Shown: positions 1 through 10,013, counted from the first letter of the stretch. The stretch is DNA of 64,000 bases from Syntrophobotulus glycolicus DSM 8271 (GCF_000190635.1 NC_015172.1:2976001-3040000), one strand, 5' to 3'. Program-made: numbers and translations. Notes: generated by a model not told the origin, from the sequence alone.

Positions 1-2000
1 CTGAGCGTTTTGCCTTCCTGATCAGCAATAGGCCAGCTCAGCCGCAGGTAATTTCCTGATGTGGTTAAAACCTTGTAGATAAGGTATTGCTCATCAAAGG
101 CCTGTGTCCTGGTATCCTTGGCCAGTTCAATCCCTGTCTTGCCCAAGACGGCCCGGTCCGGGTCGGACAAAATATTTTCTTTTATTATCGCTGAGGGGAA
201 TACGCCGTCATTGACCCCCAGTACATATAATGCCTTGATTTTGTGACTTTTGGAACGCTCGGGACTCCCCACCAGAACCTGATCTAATGAAGCAGGAATC
301 AAGCCAACCTTAAACTGAGCAAGACCTGTTTTGAGGATATCGGCAAACCTCTTCAGGCTCAGCTTTTCATCCCCCATAATTTCAACGATCTGATCAAAGA
401 CTTCCATCAGGATATTCCAAACCTGAGCATATTCGCTGGCCAGGTTCACTTCTCCGCTTTGACGAAATTCGGCGATGGATTGCTCCAGCTTGGCCGGAAC
501 CCCGATCCGGCAGAGAAAATCATAAACTGCCGTGCAGATTTCGGCGGTTTGCCGGCGCCCTTTGGTTTTTCCGCGAAATTCCTGAAGGGGCCCTGCCACC
601 TCCAGCCTGATGCGGTTAATCTCTTCGAGCTGCTCGCGATATTGTCCGGAGCTCTTTTCATCCGGCAGAAAATCAGGACTCATTGTCCACTCTTCCTGCT
701 TTGTCCAGCGGCTGCCCCTGATGCCGCAAGCTAAAACATAGTTTTCTAAACGATCAATTTTTTCCTGTTCAATTCCGCTTAAGCCTGTTTTCAAATAGCG
801 GAAAACCGCTTCATAGGACCAGTTTTCCCCAAAGATATCCAGCATGGCCAGCAAAAGGCGTACCAGGGGATGATTGGTGATCTCCACCTTGCGGTCAAGA
901 AAATAAGGAATTCCATATTCAGCGAAAATGATTTCAATAAAGCTCTGGTATTTGTCCAGGTTCCCGGCGACAACCGTGATATCCCTGAAGCGCATATTCT
1001 GATCACGGCATTGCCTGATGATATCCCTGGCCGCCGCCTCGATTTCCGAAAAAATATTTGCCGCTGAGAATAAGGCAATATCCTTTGTCTTTGAGTCGTA
1101 TGTCTGATATGGATATGTATTTAAATAGCGCTCTAAATGAGCAAGCTCACTGCTGTTTTTAAACCTGGGCAAATGCGCCGTCTCCAGCAGCAGCGGTTTT
1201 TCCATCTCCGTCCGGGAGGCCTGGGCAACTTTTACGAGCTTATGGTACGCTTCTTTGGTGGGCGCAAAGATATCTAACCCCCCGGCCGGTCCGATCCCGG
1301 GCCCATCCGCACAAAGACTGACACTGATCCTCCCGGCTTTGCCCAACAAGCTCTCAATGACAGAGTATTCCTGGACGGTAAACCCGTCAAAGCCGTCGAT
1401 CCATATCTCCGCTCCGTCATAGGTTCTCGTTTCCGGTATTTTTGCCGCTGCCAGGGTCAGATCATCATCGGAATCATGGTATCTCTCGCGAAGGGCTTCT
1501 TCAAACACGGCATAGATTGAACTGAGCTCCAACAGTTTATCTTTGAGAAAATTGTCGTCTTCGAATTCCCCGCTTACTTCTTCAAGACGGTGTGGGGAAA
1601 TATGATATTGTTTCAACTCTGTGATCAGCTCGGCTATGGTATTGACAAAACCCTGCCGGTCGGCGCTATTGGCAAATACCTTCAAACTGTCCTTCATTTT
1701 ATGGAGAATCCGGTAAAGGATCATACACTTCCCCGCCTGGTGAATGTGGGGATAGGTGATCCCCCCCGCTTCATTAAAAACACGGAAAGCCAGCCTGCGG
1801 AAGCTCAAAACCTCTGTCTGGAAAATCCCCCCGGTTCCCAGGACGGCGATAAGGTCTTTTTCCGCCTGAAAGGTATATTGTTCCGGGACAAGCATAACCA
1901 GAGGATGCTCTGCTCTCTCCGTAATTTTTGTTTTTATTTCCTGCAGGCACAAGTGCGTTTTTCCACTGCCCGCCCGGCCTAAAATCACCCTTAAGCTCAT
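1..2000 (-). CDS. addB: ATP-dependent nuclease subunit B (AddB), N-terminal part, cut by window edge
   Basis: One uninterrupted reading frame of about 666 codons starts at the ATG at 2000 and runs off the left edge. The protein opens with a Walker A P-loop, GRAGSGKT (about residues 8-15), directly after MSLRVIL, which is typical of AddB/RexB, the partner of AddA in the Firmicute enzyme that resects double-strand breaks (the RecBCD counterpart). A GGAG lies seven bases before the start. AddB proteins are about 1150 residues, so roughly the C-terminal 40 per cent, including the usual iron-sulfur nuclease domain, is outside the window. addA would be expected next, beyond the edge. The family call rests on the N-terminal P-loop, sequence character and open-frame length. 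Confidence 0.85.
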   Translation of the reverse strand, partial: MSLRVILGRAGSGKTHLCLQEIKTKITERAEHPLVMLVPEQYTFQAEKDLIAVLGTGGIFQTEVLSFRRLAFRVFNEAGGITYPHIHQAGKCMILYRILHKMKDSLKVFANSADRQGFVNTIAELITELKQYHISPHRLEEVSGEFEDDNFLKDKLLELSSIYAVFEEALRERYHDSDDDLTLAAAKIPETRTYDGAEIWIDGFDGFTVQEYSVIESLLGKAGRISVSLCADGPGIGPAGGLDIFAPTKEAYHKLVKVAQASRTEMEKPLLLETAHLPRFKNSSELAHLERYLNTYPYQTYDSKTKDIALFSAANIFSEIEAAARDIIRQCRDQNMRFRDITVVAGNLDKYQSFIEIIFAEYGIPYFLDRKVEITNHPLVRLLLAMLDIFGENWSYEAVFRYLKTGLSGIEQEKIDRLENYVLACGIRGSRWTKQEEWTMSPDFLPDEKSSGQYREQLEEINRIRLEVAGPLQEFRGKTKGRRQTAEICTAVYDFLCRIGVPAKLEQSIAEFRQSGEVNLASEYAQVWNILMEVFDQIVEIMGDEKLSLKRFADILKTGLAQFKVGLIPASLDQVLVGSPERSKSHKIKALYVLGVNDGVFPSAIIKENILSDPDRAVLGKTGIELAKDTRTQAFDEQYLIYKVLTTSGNYLRLSWPIADQEGKTL

Positions 2001-2057
2001 TGTCTTGCTCCCATATTCGTCCGTTTTTCCTCCTGTACCCAAGACCCGGCCGGCACT

Positions 2058-2399
2058 CTATCGATCAATGGTCTCATATTCATGGGCATAAGCCAATCCC
2101 CATTCACAGAGGGTACTAAGAATAGGCAGCAGGCTCCTTCCCGCCTTTGTCAGAGAATATTCCACTTTGGGCGGGATTTGGGTATATACCGTTCTCGTCA
2201 CCAGACCACTGCCTTCCAGTTCCCTGAGCTGCTGAGTAAGCATTTTTTGGGTTATTTTAGGAAGAGTCTTTCTTAATTCACTAAAACGCAGAGTTTTATC
2301 CTTGATCTGCCAAAGAATAAGGGCTTTCCATTTTCCTCCGATCAGGGCCAGGGTCAGTTCCATCGAACATTGATATTCATTATTTTTGAATTTGATCAT
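2058..2399 (-). CDS. HxlR-family winged-helix transcriptional regulator
   Basis: A 113-residue protein with the HxlR hallmarks: CSMELTLALIGGKWKALILW near the N-terminus, RFSELRKTLPKITQKML in the recognition region, then LTKAGRSLLPIL near the C-terminus. HxlR proteins are one-component dimeric regulators that often sense reactive electrophiles or oxidants and control a divergent reductase. That fits here, since the flavin reductase at 2597 is transcribed divergently across a gap that holds two palindromes. AAGGAG stands before the ATG at 2399. The conserved Cys near residue 11 (in YQCSMELT) is the one used for redox sensing in several family members. Its role here is inferred. Confidence 0.9.
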   Translation of the reverse strand: MIKFKNNEYQCSMELTLALIGGKWKALILWQIKDKTLRFSELRKTLPKITQKMLTQQLRELEGSGLVTRTVYTQIPPKVEYSLTKAGRSLLPILSTLCEWGLAYAHEYETIDR

Positions 2400-2497
2400 C
2401 TGTTATCTGTCTCCTTGCAGCTTTATCCCTTATCCTTTGATCCATGTCCTTGCCCACTTTATCGTGCCTTCCTGCAGCGTCAATGCCTTAAAAAAAC

Positions 2498-2538
2498 AGT
2501 ATCTTTTTAGATACTATATACCGAAAAAGTACGTACTT
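2498..2538. promoter_or_regulatory. Paired palindromes in the HxlR/reductase divergent region (candidate operator)
   Basis: The gap between the two divergent genes holds the inverted repeat AGTATCT-TTTT-AGATACT (2498-2515) and the perfect 12-bp palindrome AAGTACGTACTT (2527-2538). HxlR dimers commonly bind AT-rich palindromes with GTAC cores near their own promoter. Assignment as the operator is inferred from position and symmetry. Confidence 0.5.
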
Positions 2539-2596
2539 GCGATCGGCAGCCATATTCAATAGTATTATATCATAATTAATGAAGGAGTTGATGATC

Positions 2597-3178
2597 ATGA
2601 AGGTTGTTGCGTTCAACGGAAGCCCGCGGGTTCATGGCAATACTGCCCGCAGCCTCCGAATTGTGCTTGATGAGCTGGCTAAAGAAGGAATAGAAACCGA
2701 ATTGGTTCAGCTGGGAGGCCAAAAAGTGTATGGCTGTCTGGCCTGCGGCAAATGTAGCGAACTGAAAAATAACAGCTGTGTCCGCCAAGACGATGAGATG
2801 AACACGTTCATTCAAAAGGTCGGAGAGGCTGACGGGCTCCTTATTGGCTCTCCCACCTATTTCAGCAATGTCACCTCTGAGGTGAAGGCGTTTATTGATC
2901 GCTGCGGTTATGTAAACAAGGCCAACGGAGGCCATCTTCTGCGGGGGAAAGCTGGAGCGGCTGTCGTCTCGGTACGCAGGGCCGGTTCCAATTTTACTTA
3001 TTCGGCAATCAACTTTTTCTTTGGAATTGCTGAAATGGTTATTCCAACATCCAGCTATTGGAACATGACCTTGGCCCGGGACCCTGGAGATATTGAGCTG
3101 GATGAGGAAGGGATCAGAACCTTTCAAACCTTGGGCAAAAATATGGCTAAGCTTTTAAAACAGATCAATGGAAATTGA
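2597..3178 (+). CDS. NADPH-dependent FMN reductase / iron-sulfur flavoprotein-like
   Basis: A flavodoxin-fold protein of 193 residues. MKVVAFNGSPRVHGNT is the N-terminal FMN phosphate-binding loop (GSPR.xGNT), followed by a Cys-rich segment GCLACGKC...C (about residues 43-59) and GSPTYFSNVTSEVKAFIDR, the usual second flavin-contact region. The start at 2597 is chosen because AAGGAG sits nine bases ahead. An upstream in-frame ATG at 2579 lies before this ribosome site. Members reduce flavins or quinones with NAD(P)H; some carry a cluster on the Cys motif. The HxlR neighbour suggests induction by electrophile or redox stress. Confidence 0.85.
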   Translation: MKVVAFNGSPRVHGNTARSLRIVLDELAKEGIETELVQLGGQKVYGCLACGKCSELKNNSCVRQDDEMNTFIQKVGEADGLLIGSPTYFSNVTSEVKAFIDRCGYVNKANGGHLLRGKAGAAVVSVRRAGSNFTYSAINFFFGIAEMVIPTSSYWNMTLARDPGDIELDEEGIRTFQTLGKNMAKLLKQINGN

Positions 3179-3270
3179 ACCTCTTTGTCTGCTGATGATG
3201 ACTTCGCTCAGTTATGTTAAAATGATATCATAATATATTGTATCTTTTATCTTTTTAAGCGGGGATAACC

Positions 3271-4167
3271 ATGGCGATCTATTATATCGACAGAAAAACA
3301 GGGGAAACCAGGGAAGAAATTGTGGCTGGGGATCAGTTCCTGCAATGGCTTTATCGGACGGGATCAGGCTCTTTCTTTTTGGAAACGCTCATCAAACGCA
3401 AATTTTTTTCTGCTCTATACGGGAAGTACCAAGATACCGGACAAAGCCGAAAAAAAATCAAGGGCTTTGTCCAGAGTCTGGCCATTGATTTATCCGAGGC
3501 AAAAATTGAGGATATCGGCAAATATTCTACGTTCAACGAATTTTTTACCAGAGAATTAAAACCTTCCCGCCGTCCGCTCTGTAATCAGCCTGAGGCTTTG
3601 ATCTCCCCAGCCGACGGTCGGGTTTTTGCTTGGGAAAATATCGACATTGATCTGATGGTGCAGGTGAAAGGCCTTGCTTATACTCTTGCCGACCTGCTCC
3701 AGGATCAGGCTTTGGCCCTTGCTTATTCCGGGGGAACCTGTCTGGTCATCAGACTTTGCCCTGCCGACTATCACCGCTTTCACTTTCCGGACAGCGGTGT
3801 CCCCGGCCCGCCGCAGCAAATCAAAGGAAGCTATTATTCGGTTAATCCCCTGGCCCTGCATAAAATTATCCGGCTTTACTGCCGGAATAAAAGGGAACTG
3901 ACTGTTTTCAGGTCGGATCATTTTGGCGACATGCTGCTCCTTGAGGTGGGAGCGACCTGTGTCGGCTCAATCATTCAGACGTACTCGGCGAATCAGCATG
4001 TCGCCAAAGGATCTGAAAAGGGGTATTTTAAATTTGGCGGCTCGACTGTTATTGTCCTGTTCAAAAAAGACAGGGTGAAATTGGATGAGGATATTCTTGA
4101 TCATACCGTTTCCGGCTTTGAAACGAAGATATTAATGGGGGAACGGCTGGGCGTTAAACTGAAATAA
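3271..4167 (+). CDS. psd: Phosphatidylserine decarboxylase
   Basis: A 298-residue protein matching bacterial phosphatidylserine decarboxylase, which converts phosphatidylserine to phosphatidylethanolamine at the membrane. Visible family segments are FNEFFTRELKPSRRP, LISPADGRV, LCPADYHRFHFP and the C-terminal FKFGGSTVIVLF. The Gly-Ser-Thr of the last one is the self-cleavage site at which Ser becomes the pyruvoyl cofactor, giving a long beta and a short alpha chain. The start ATG at 3271 follows GGGGAT. No phosphatidylserine synthase (pssA) is adjacent. The gene is monocistronic and convergent with the cyclic-di-GMP gene at 4183. Confidence 0.93.
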   Translation: MAIYYIDRKTGETREEIVAGDQFLQWLYRTGSGSFFLETLIKRKFFSALYGKYQDTGQSRKKIKGFVQSLAIDLSEAKIEDIGKYSTFNEFFTRELKPSRRPLCNQPEALISPADGRVFAWENIDIDLMVQVKGLAYTLADLLQDQALALAYSGGTCLVIRLCPADYHRFHFPDSGVPGPPQQIKGSYYSVNPLALHKIIRLYCRNKRELTVFRSDHFGDMLLLEVGATCVGSIIQTYSANQHVAKGSEKGYFKFGGSTVIVLFKKDRVKLDEDILDHTVSGFETKILMGERLGVKLK

Positions 4168-4182
4168 GCGCAGAAAAGGATA

Positions 4183-6354
4183 TCATTCCGGAAAACTCTT
4201 TTCTTTCAAATCTCTTTTGATTAATTCTCCAATTAATTCTTCAGAGATCGGCTTGCTCGTAAAATGTCCCTGAATGAATCCGCACCTTGCTTTTTTTAAG
4301 TAATCATATTGTTCGGAGGTTTCAATTCCTTCGGCAATCACATCAATGTCCAGGTCCTGAGCAAGTGAAATGATTGAGCTGACAATTTTCTTGCCCTGGT
4401 ACCCCGGATTGATTTCTTCTACAAAGGATTTGTCTATCTTTAAAACATGAATGGGCAGCCGCCTGAGATATCCCAGAGAAGAATATCCCTTCCCAAAATT
4501 ATCCAAAGATATTTTTATGCCCATTTTTTTCAGTTCAATCATTTTGAGGATTGTCTCATCCAGGCAGTCCGCAAATGTATTCTCGGATATTTCAATCTCC
4601 AGGGAGGACGGGGAGAGCTCCGTTTCGGACAGAATATCCTTAATGGCTTTGACAATATCACCATTCCGGAGCTGTGTCGCCGAGATATTCACTGAGATCA
4701 TCCCTTGGAAATCATATTCACTTTTCCATTTTTTTGCGGTTTCGCAGGCTTTTTTGATCACCCATTCCCCAATGGGAATAATCAGGCCGGTTTCTTCGGC
4801 AACATTGATAAAATCCACGGGCTCCAAATGGCCTTTAAACGGATTATTCCATCTGAGCAAAGCTTCTACTCCCCTGATTCGGCCTGTCTCGATGTCATAC
4901 TGAGGTTGATAGATCAGCTCAAACTCTTCTTTTTCCAGTGCTTTGCGCAACCCTTTTTCCATATTAAATTTGAGAAGGACTTCCTCCGCAATCGCAAAGG
5001 AAAAAATCCGCACTGTATTTTTTCCGCTTTCCTTCGCTTTATACATCGCCATATCCGCATACTTCAGCAATTCCTCTTTTGTTACGCCATGATCGGGGAA
5101 AACCGAAATCCCTATACTGCAGCTGAGATGAACAACACTGTTTTTTCCGAGTACAAAAGGTTTCAGAAAGCAATCTTTCACCCTTTTCGTTAAAGCCAGG
5201 ATTTCTTCATTGCAGCTGGCATTCTGGAACGATAAAACAAATTCATCTCCGCCTAAGCGAGCCAATGTATCATAATCCCGAATGTTTGAGGAAATCCTAT
5301 GGGCAGATTGTCTGAGGATCTCATCCCCACAGTCATGGCCCATACTGTCATTGATTTTCTTAAAGTTGTCAATATCTAAAAACAATACCGCAACCTTCTC
5401 ATTTAATCTTTTCGCTTTTTTTAAAGTGATGTCCAGTCTGTCAAAAAACAACTTCCTGTTCGGAAGGCTGGTCAGACTGTCATGATAAGCAATATAAGCC
5501 AGTTGGTCCTCGTGTACTTTTAAATTGTTGATGTCAATATGCATGCCGGCCAATATCGACGGTTTCCCATTTTGATCCGAATATGATCTGCCGCTCGAAC
5601 GAATCCATTTATAGGAACCGTCCTCACTTCTGACCCTATACTCATCATAATAATCTTCGGTTTTTCCATTGAAGAATTCATTGAACAGTTTGCAGACATG
5701 TTCGCGGTCATCAGGATGAATCCGGTGTTCCCATTCCTCAATCGTAATATTCTCCGTTGAGCAGACATTGAGAAATCTGCCCGCAAGTTCTTTTTCCCCT
5801 GTATTTCGTTTAAGATACCACACCCTGTCACAACTGGATCTCATGATCAATTCCAATATCTTGTTTTTTTCATCCAGTCTGGCTTTTTGAACCTTGATTT
5901 GCTCATTTATTTTTTTCAGTTCTTCATTGTGAAAATTCAATTCTTCATGACTTTGAAACGGTTCGCTCAATTCTTTAAAAATCGCCACAAAATAGCCTGT
6001 TTCAGGGGAAAAGGCCCTGATTTTGTACCATTTATCCCCGAGATCCGCGTATTGCTCAAGTACTTCCCGGTTCCCCCTGGAAGCAATTTCCCCTAGAAAA
6101 CTGATTAAACCGGCAAAACTGCCGGGATCAGAATGGAGCTCTTTGAGTGTACTGCCGATCACATCCTTTTTCTTGCCGCCGATTATCCTTGCATACGCTG
6201 TATTCAGATATAAATGCTCGCAATCAACAGCAACACCATTGTTTTGAATGATCCTGCCATAAAGAACCGCATCCGATATATGTTCCAACGCAATCTCAAA
6301 GGATTGTTGACAAATTTCCAAGGATGATTCCCCTTTACAATGGACTTTTTCCAA
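4183..6354 (-). CDS. PAS-PAS-GGDEF-EAL cyclic-di-GMP signalling protein
   Basis: A 723-residue cytosolic protein with no obvious membrane segment. Two PAS-type sensory domains (about 1-130 and 170-285) are joined by a coiled coil, then a GGDEF domain with intact LARLGGDEF and an upstream RDYD that matches the RxxD inhibitory site five residues before it, then an EAL domain (about 460-715). The EAL domain keeps VEALLRW, ISEN, KIDKSFV and AEGIET, but the loop-6 motif is LDNFGKGYSSL where active phosphodiesterases have DDFGTGYS, so the second metal-binding Asp is Asn. The cyclase half looks active and feedback-inhibited. Phosphodiesterase activity is doubtful. The signal sensed is unknown. Confidence 0.92.
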   Translation of the reverse strand: MEKVHCKGESSLEICQQSFEIALEHISDAVLYGRIIQNNGVAVDCEHLYLNTAYARIIGGKKKDVIGSTLKELHSDPGSFAGLISFLGEIASRGNREVLEQYADLGDKWYKIRAFSPETGYFVAIFKELSEPFQSHEELNFHNEELKKINEQIKVQKARLDEKNKILELIMRSSCDRVWYLKRNTGEKELAGRFLNVCSTENITIEEWEHRIHPDDREHVCKLFNEFFNGKTEDYYDEYRVRSEDGSYKWIRSSGRSYSDQNGKPSILAGMHIDINNLKVHEDQLAYIAYHDSLTSLPNRKLFFDRLDITLKKAKRLNEKVAVLFLDIDNFKKINDSMGHDCGDEILRQSAHRISSNIRDYDTLARLGGDEFVLSFQNASCNEEILALTKRVKDCFLKPFVLGKNSVVHLSCSIGISVFPDHGVTKEELLKYADMAMYKAKESGKNTVRIFSFAIAEEVLLKFNMEKGLRKALEKEEFELIYQPQYDIETGRIRGVEALLRWNNPFKGHLEPVDFINVAEETGLIIPIGEWVIKKACETAKKWKSEYDFQGMISVNISATQLRNGDIVKAIKDILSETELSPSSLEIEISENTFADCLDETILKMIELKKMGIKISLDNFGKGYSSLGYLRRLPIHVLKIDKSFVEEINPGYQGKKIVSSIISLAQDLDIDVIAEGIETSEQYDYLKKARCGFIQGHFTSKPISEELIGELIKRDLKEKSFPE

Positions 6355-6529
6355 GCTGTTCTGGCCTGTTTTTCAGGGCAAGTATGCGCAATTTATCTTT
6401 GATCGGGGTTCCAGTATTTATAATTTTATCATGTATTATCTTGTTTTTGAATAAATCTTATCCAGATGTTTGGGTTATGATTTATAATAGAAATATATAA
6501 CCTTACTTTGCCCGGAAAAGGAGAAAAAA

Positions 6530-9500
6530 ATGATTAAACATTTTAATAAAGTATTAGTGGCCAACCGAGGGGAAATTGCGATAAGAGTCTTCAGGGCCTG
6601 CAAGGAACTGGGAATTCAAACGATTGCGATTTATTCCGAAGAAGACAAGTATGCTTTATTCAGGCTCAGAGCGGACGAATCCTATTTGATCGGCAAAAAG
6701 AAAAAGCCGATTGAGGTTTATCTGGGGATGGAAGAAATTATTGACCTCGCTGTGCGTAAAGGAGCAGATGCCATTCATCCCGGCTATGGTTTCTTATCGG
6801 AAAATCCGGAGTTTGCCCAAAAATGTTTTGAGGCAGGAATTGAGTTTATCGGTCCTTCGGTTCATTCCATGGTCAATATGGGGGATAAGATCAAATCCAA
6901 ACTCCTGGCCCACAAGGTCGGAGTACCTACCGTCCCGGGGATTGATAAACCGATGCAATCCGTCCGGGAAGCGATCCTTTTCGCTGAGGATTACGGGTAC
7001 CCTGTCATTCTGAAAGCGGCGGCAGGCGGCGGAGGCCGGGGCATGAGAGTGGTTTACAGTCAGAAAGACCTGGAACGCGAATTTTACAGTGCCCAAAATG
7101 AATCCCGTAAAGCTTTCGGCATTGACGAGATTTTCATTGAGAAATATCTGGATAGGCCCAAACATATCGAGGTCCAGATCCTTGCCGATAAACACGGTCA
7201 GATCGTTCATTTATATGAACGGGACTGTTCTATTCAAAGAAGGCATCAAAAAATTCTGGAATTTGCCCCCGCTATCGCGATATCCGCGGCATTGCGGGAA
7301 AGGCTGTGCAATGACGCCCTGAAAATCGCCCGGGCAGCGGAGTATATTAATGCCGGCACCATAGAGTTTTTGGTGGACAAAAACGAAAACCACTATTTTA
7401 TTGAAATGAACCCCCGCATCCAGGTCGAACATACCATTACGGAGATGATTACGGGTATTGACATTGTCCAAAGCCAGGTCTTAATTGCTCAAGGCTACCC
7501 GCTTGATTCCCCGGAAATCGGCATACCTTCCCAGGAATCGGTCGATCTCAGAGGCTACTCCATCCAGTGCCGCATAACAACAGAAGACCCTTTGGCAAAC
7601 TTTGCCCCCGATACAGGCAAAATAGAGACGTACCGGACAAGCTCAGGTTTTGGCATCCGGCTGGACGGCGGAAACGGCTACACAGGATCAACCATATCTC
7701 CCTATTACGACAGCCTGCTGGTAAAGATTATTTCCTGGTCCAGAACTTTTGAAAATGCGACGAGAAAAGCAATTCGTTCAATTAAGGAAATTAATATCAA
7801 GGGTGTAAAAACAAATGAAGCCTTTCTGATTAATGTTCTTAACCATGAAAGATTCCTGAGCGGGGAATGCGACACTCATTTTATTGATGATACGCCCGAG
7901 CTTTTTGACATCAAACCGAAAAAAGATTATGAAACCAAGATTCTCAGGTTCATCGGTGAAAAAATTGTCAATGAAGTCAGAAATACCAAAAAGGACTACA
8001 ATATCGCCCCTGTTCCCAAAATAACCGTGCCGGAAAATTTGACGGGCCTCAGACAAATTTTGCAGGAGAAAGGGGCCCGGGGATTTGCCGCCTGGGTAAA
8101 AAACCAGGAGAAGCTGCTTTTGACCGATACCTCTTATCGTGATGCCCACCAGTCTTTACTGGCGACCAAGGTCAGAACCAAGGACATGCTGAAGATCGCG
8201 GAGGCCACTTCTGTTCTGGCTAAGGATTTATTTTCCCTTGAAATGTGGGGAGGAGCTACCTTTGATGTTTCCTACAGGTTCTTAAGAGAGTCTCCCTGGA
8301 GAAGACTGCAGGCTTTGCGAAAGCTTATTCCCAATATTCCGTTTCAAATGCTTCTCAGGGGGTCCAATGCCGTTGGTTATACCAATTATCCCGATAACCT
8401 GATCAGAGCCTTTATCCAGGAATCGGCGGAACAGGGCATTGATATTTTCCGAATCTTTGACAGCCTGAACTGGCTTAAAGGGATGGAGATTGCTTTTGAT
8501 GAAGTCCTCAAGACCGGCAAGGTCGCCGAAGTGTGTTTTTGTTATACCGGCGATATATTGGATGAAAAACGGGATAAATTCTCTTTGCAGTATTATGTAA
8601 ACATCGCTAAGGAAATCGAACGAATGGGCGCTCATATCCTCGGGATCAAAGATATGGCCGGGCTGCTCAAGCCATATGCCGCCGCCAAGCTGATTCGGGC
8701 CCTCAAAGAAGAAATCTCTATTCCGATCCACCTTCATACTCATGATACCAGCGGCAATGGCGTGGCTACTCTGCTGATGGCTGCCGAAGAGGGCGTAGAT
8801 ATTGTGGATACTGCCTTTAACCCCCTAGCAGGCTTGACCAGCCAGCCGGCTTTGAACTCCATCGTCGCCGCTTTGGAAAACACCGAGCTTGATACAGGGA
8901 TCAATCTGATGGATATTCAAAAGATCTGCAGCTACTGGCGGGAAGCGCGAAGTGTGTACACCCAGTTTGAATCGGAATTAAAATCCGGGACGGCCGAGGT
9001 CTATAAATATGAAATCCCCGGCGGGCAGTATTCCAACCTTAAGCCCCAGGTTGAAAGCTTTGGTCTGGGCCATAAATTTCAAGAAATCAAGGAAATGTAC
9101 CGGGAGGTGAATGATCTTCTCGGAGATATCATCAAAGTGACCCCGACGTCCAAAGTGGTCGGAGACCTGGCCATATTTATGGTGCAAAACGGTCTGAACA
9201 GCGAGAACATTTTGGAAAAAGGGAGGAACCTCGCTTTTCCCGATTCTGTCGTCGACTATTTTCGCGGTATGATGGGCCAGCCGCTCGGCGGTTTTCCCGA
9301 AGATCTGCAAAGCATGGTTTTAAAGGGGGAAAAACCGATCACTTGCCGGCCCGGGGAAATCCTCAAGGATATCGATCTTGACCATATTACGGAGAAGCTC
9401 AACTCGGAGTTTATGTCCGAAGCCAACATCAGAAACGCCATAAGCTATGCTCTCTATCCCAAGGTATACAGTGATTATCTGCAGTCTTTATCAGAATACG

Positions 9501-9970
9501 GCCACCTTTATAACCTGGAGAGCCACGTCTTCTTCTATGGCCTGCGGGAGGGTGAAACCTGTGAGATTGACCTTGATGAAGGAAAAGTAATGATTCTCAA
9601 GCTTGTAGAGGTTCATGCCGTTGATGAGGAAGGCTATAAAAACGTCGTCTTTGAGGTCAATGGAAACAGGCGGGAAATGAAGATATTTGATAAGAATTTC
9701 GAAGAAAGCGAAAAAATCGATAAAACTCTTATGGCTGATCCGAATAATCCGTCTGAGGTCGGTTCTTCCATTTCCGGAAGCATAGCGAAAATATTTGTCA
9801 GTGAAGGAGAAAAGGTCACCAAGAAACAAAGCCTGATTATTATTGACGCCATGAAAATGGAAACCAATCTGATCGCGCCTGTTGACGGAGAAATTGAGAA
9901 GATCTTTATCTCCGAGGGCCAGCTGGTTAAGTCCGGCCAGCTTATCCTCAAAATAAAACAGGATTCCTGA
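6530..9970 (+). CDS. pyc: Pyruvate carboxylase
   Basis: A 1146-residue single-chain biotin enzyme making oxaloacetate from pyruvate, ATP and bicarbonate to refill the TCA/gluconeogenic pool. The domain order is standard: biotin carboxylase (about 1-450, with KVLVANRGEIAIRVFRA, GGGGRGMRV and EMNPRIQVEHT), carboxyltransferase (about 520-810, starting LLTDTSYRDAHQSLLATK and containing LGIKDMAGLLKP, whose Lys is the carbamylated metal ligand), the PC tetramerisation/OADA region, and a C-terminal biotinyl domain with DAMKMET, the Lys being biotinylated. Length is normal for the family. GGAG precedes the ATG, and a terminator follows, so the gene is monocistronic. Confidence 0.97.
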   Translation: MIKHFNKVLVANRGEIAIRVFRACKELGIQTIAIYSEEDKYALFRLRADESYLIGKKKKPIEVYLGMEEIIDLAVRKGADAIHPGYGFLSENPEFAQKCFEAGIEFIGPSVHSMVNMGDKIKSKLLAHKVGVPTVPGIDKPMQSVREAILFAEDYGYPVILKAAAGGGGRGMRVVYSQKDLEREFYSAQNESRKAFGIDEIFIEKYLDRPKHIEVQILADKHGQIVHLYERDCSIQRRHQKILEFAPAIAISAALRERLCNDALKIARAAEYINAGTIEFLVDKNENHYFIEMNPRIQVEHTITEMITGIDIVQSQVLIAQGYPLDSPEIGIPSQESVDLRGYSIQCRITTEDPLANFAPDTGKIETYRTSSGFGIRLDGGNGYTGSTISPYYDSLLVKIISWSRTFENATRKAIRSIKEINIKGVKTNEAFLINVLNHERFLSGECDTHFIDDTPELFDIKPKKDYETKILRFIGEKIVNEVRNTKKDYNIAPVPKITVPENLTGLRQILQEKGARGFAAWVKNQEKLLLTDTSYRDAHQSLLATKVRTKDMLKIAEATSVLAKDLFSLEMWGGATFDVSYRFLRESPWRRLQALRKLIPNIPFQMLLRGSNAVGYTNYPDNLIRAFIQESAEQGIDIFRIFDSLNWLKGMEIAFDEVLKTGKVAEVCFCYTGDILDEKRDKFSLQYYVNIAKEIERMGAHILGIKDMAGLLKPYAAAKLIRALKEEISIPIHLHTHDTSGNGVATLLMAAEEGVDIVDTAFNPLAGLTSQPALNSIVAALENTELDTGINLMDIQKICSYWREARSVYTQFESELKSGTAEVYKYEIPGGQYSNLKPQVESFGLGHKFQEIKEMYREVNDLLGDIIKVTPTSKVVGDLAIFMVQNGLNSENILEKGRNLAFPDSVVDYFRGMMGQPLGGFPEDLQSMVLKGEKPITCRPGEILKDIDLDHITEKLNSEFMSEANIRNAISYALYPKVYSDYLQSLSEYGHLYNLESHVFFYGLREGETCEIDLDEGKVMILKLVEVHAVDEEGYKNVVFEVNGNRREMKIFDKNFEESEKIDKTLMADPNNPSEVGSSISGSIAKIFVSEGEKVTKKQSLIIIDAMKMETNLIAPVDGEIEKIFISEGQLVKSGQLILKIKQDS

Positions 9971-9972
9971 AC

Positions 9973-10013
9973 AAAAGGGCATTTATTTTTTAGCAATAAA
10001 TAAATGTCCTTTT
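9973..10013 (+). terminator. Rho-independent terminator after pyc
   Basis: Right after the pyc stop codon, AAAAGGGCATTTATTT pairs with AAATAAATGTCCTTTT across a short loop and ends in four T. The stem is nearly symmetric, so it could work in both directions. It separates pyc from the ABC export operon. Confidence 0.85.
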
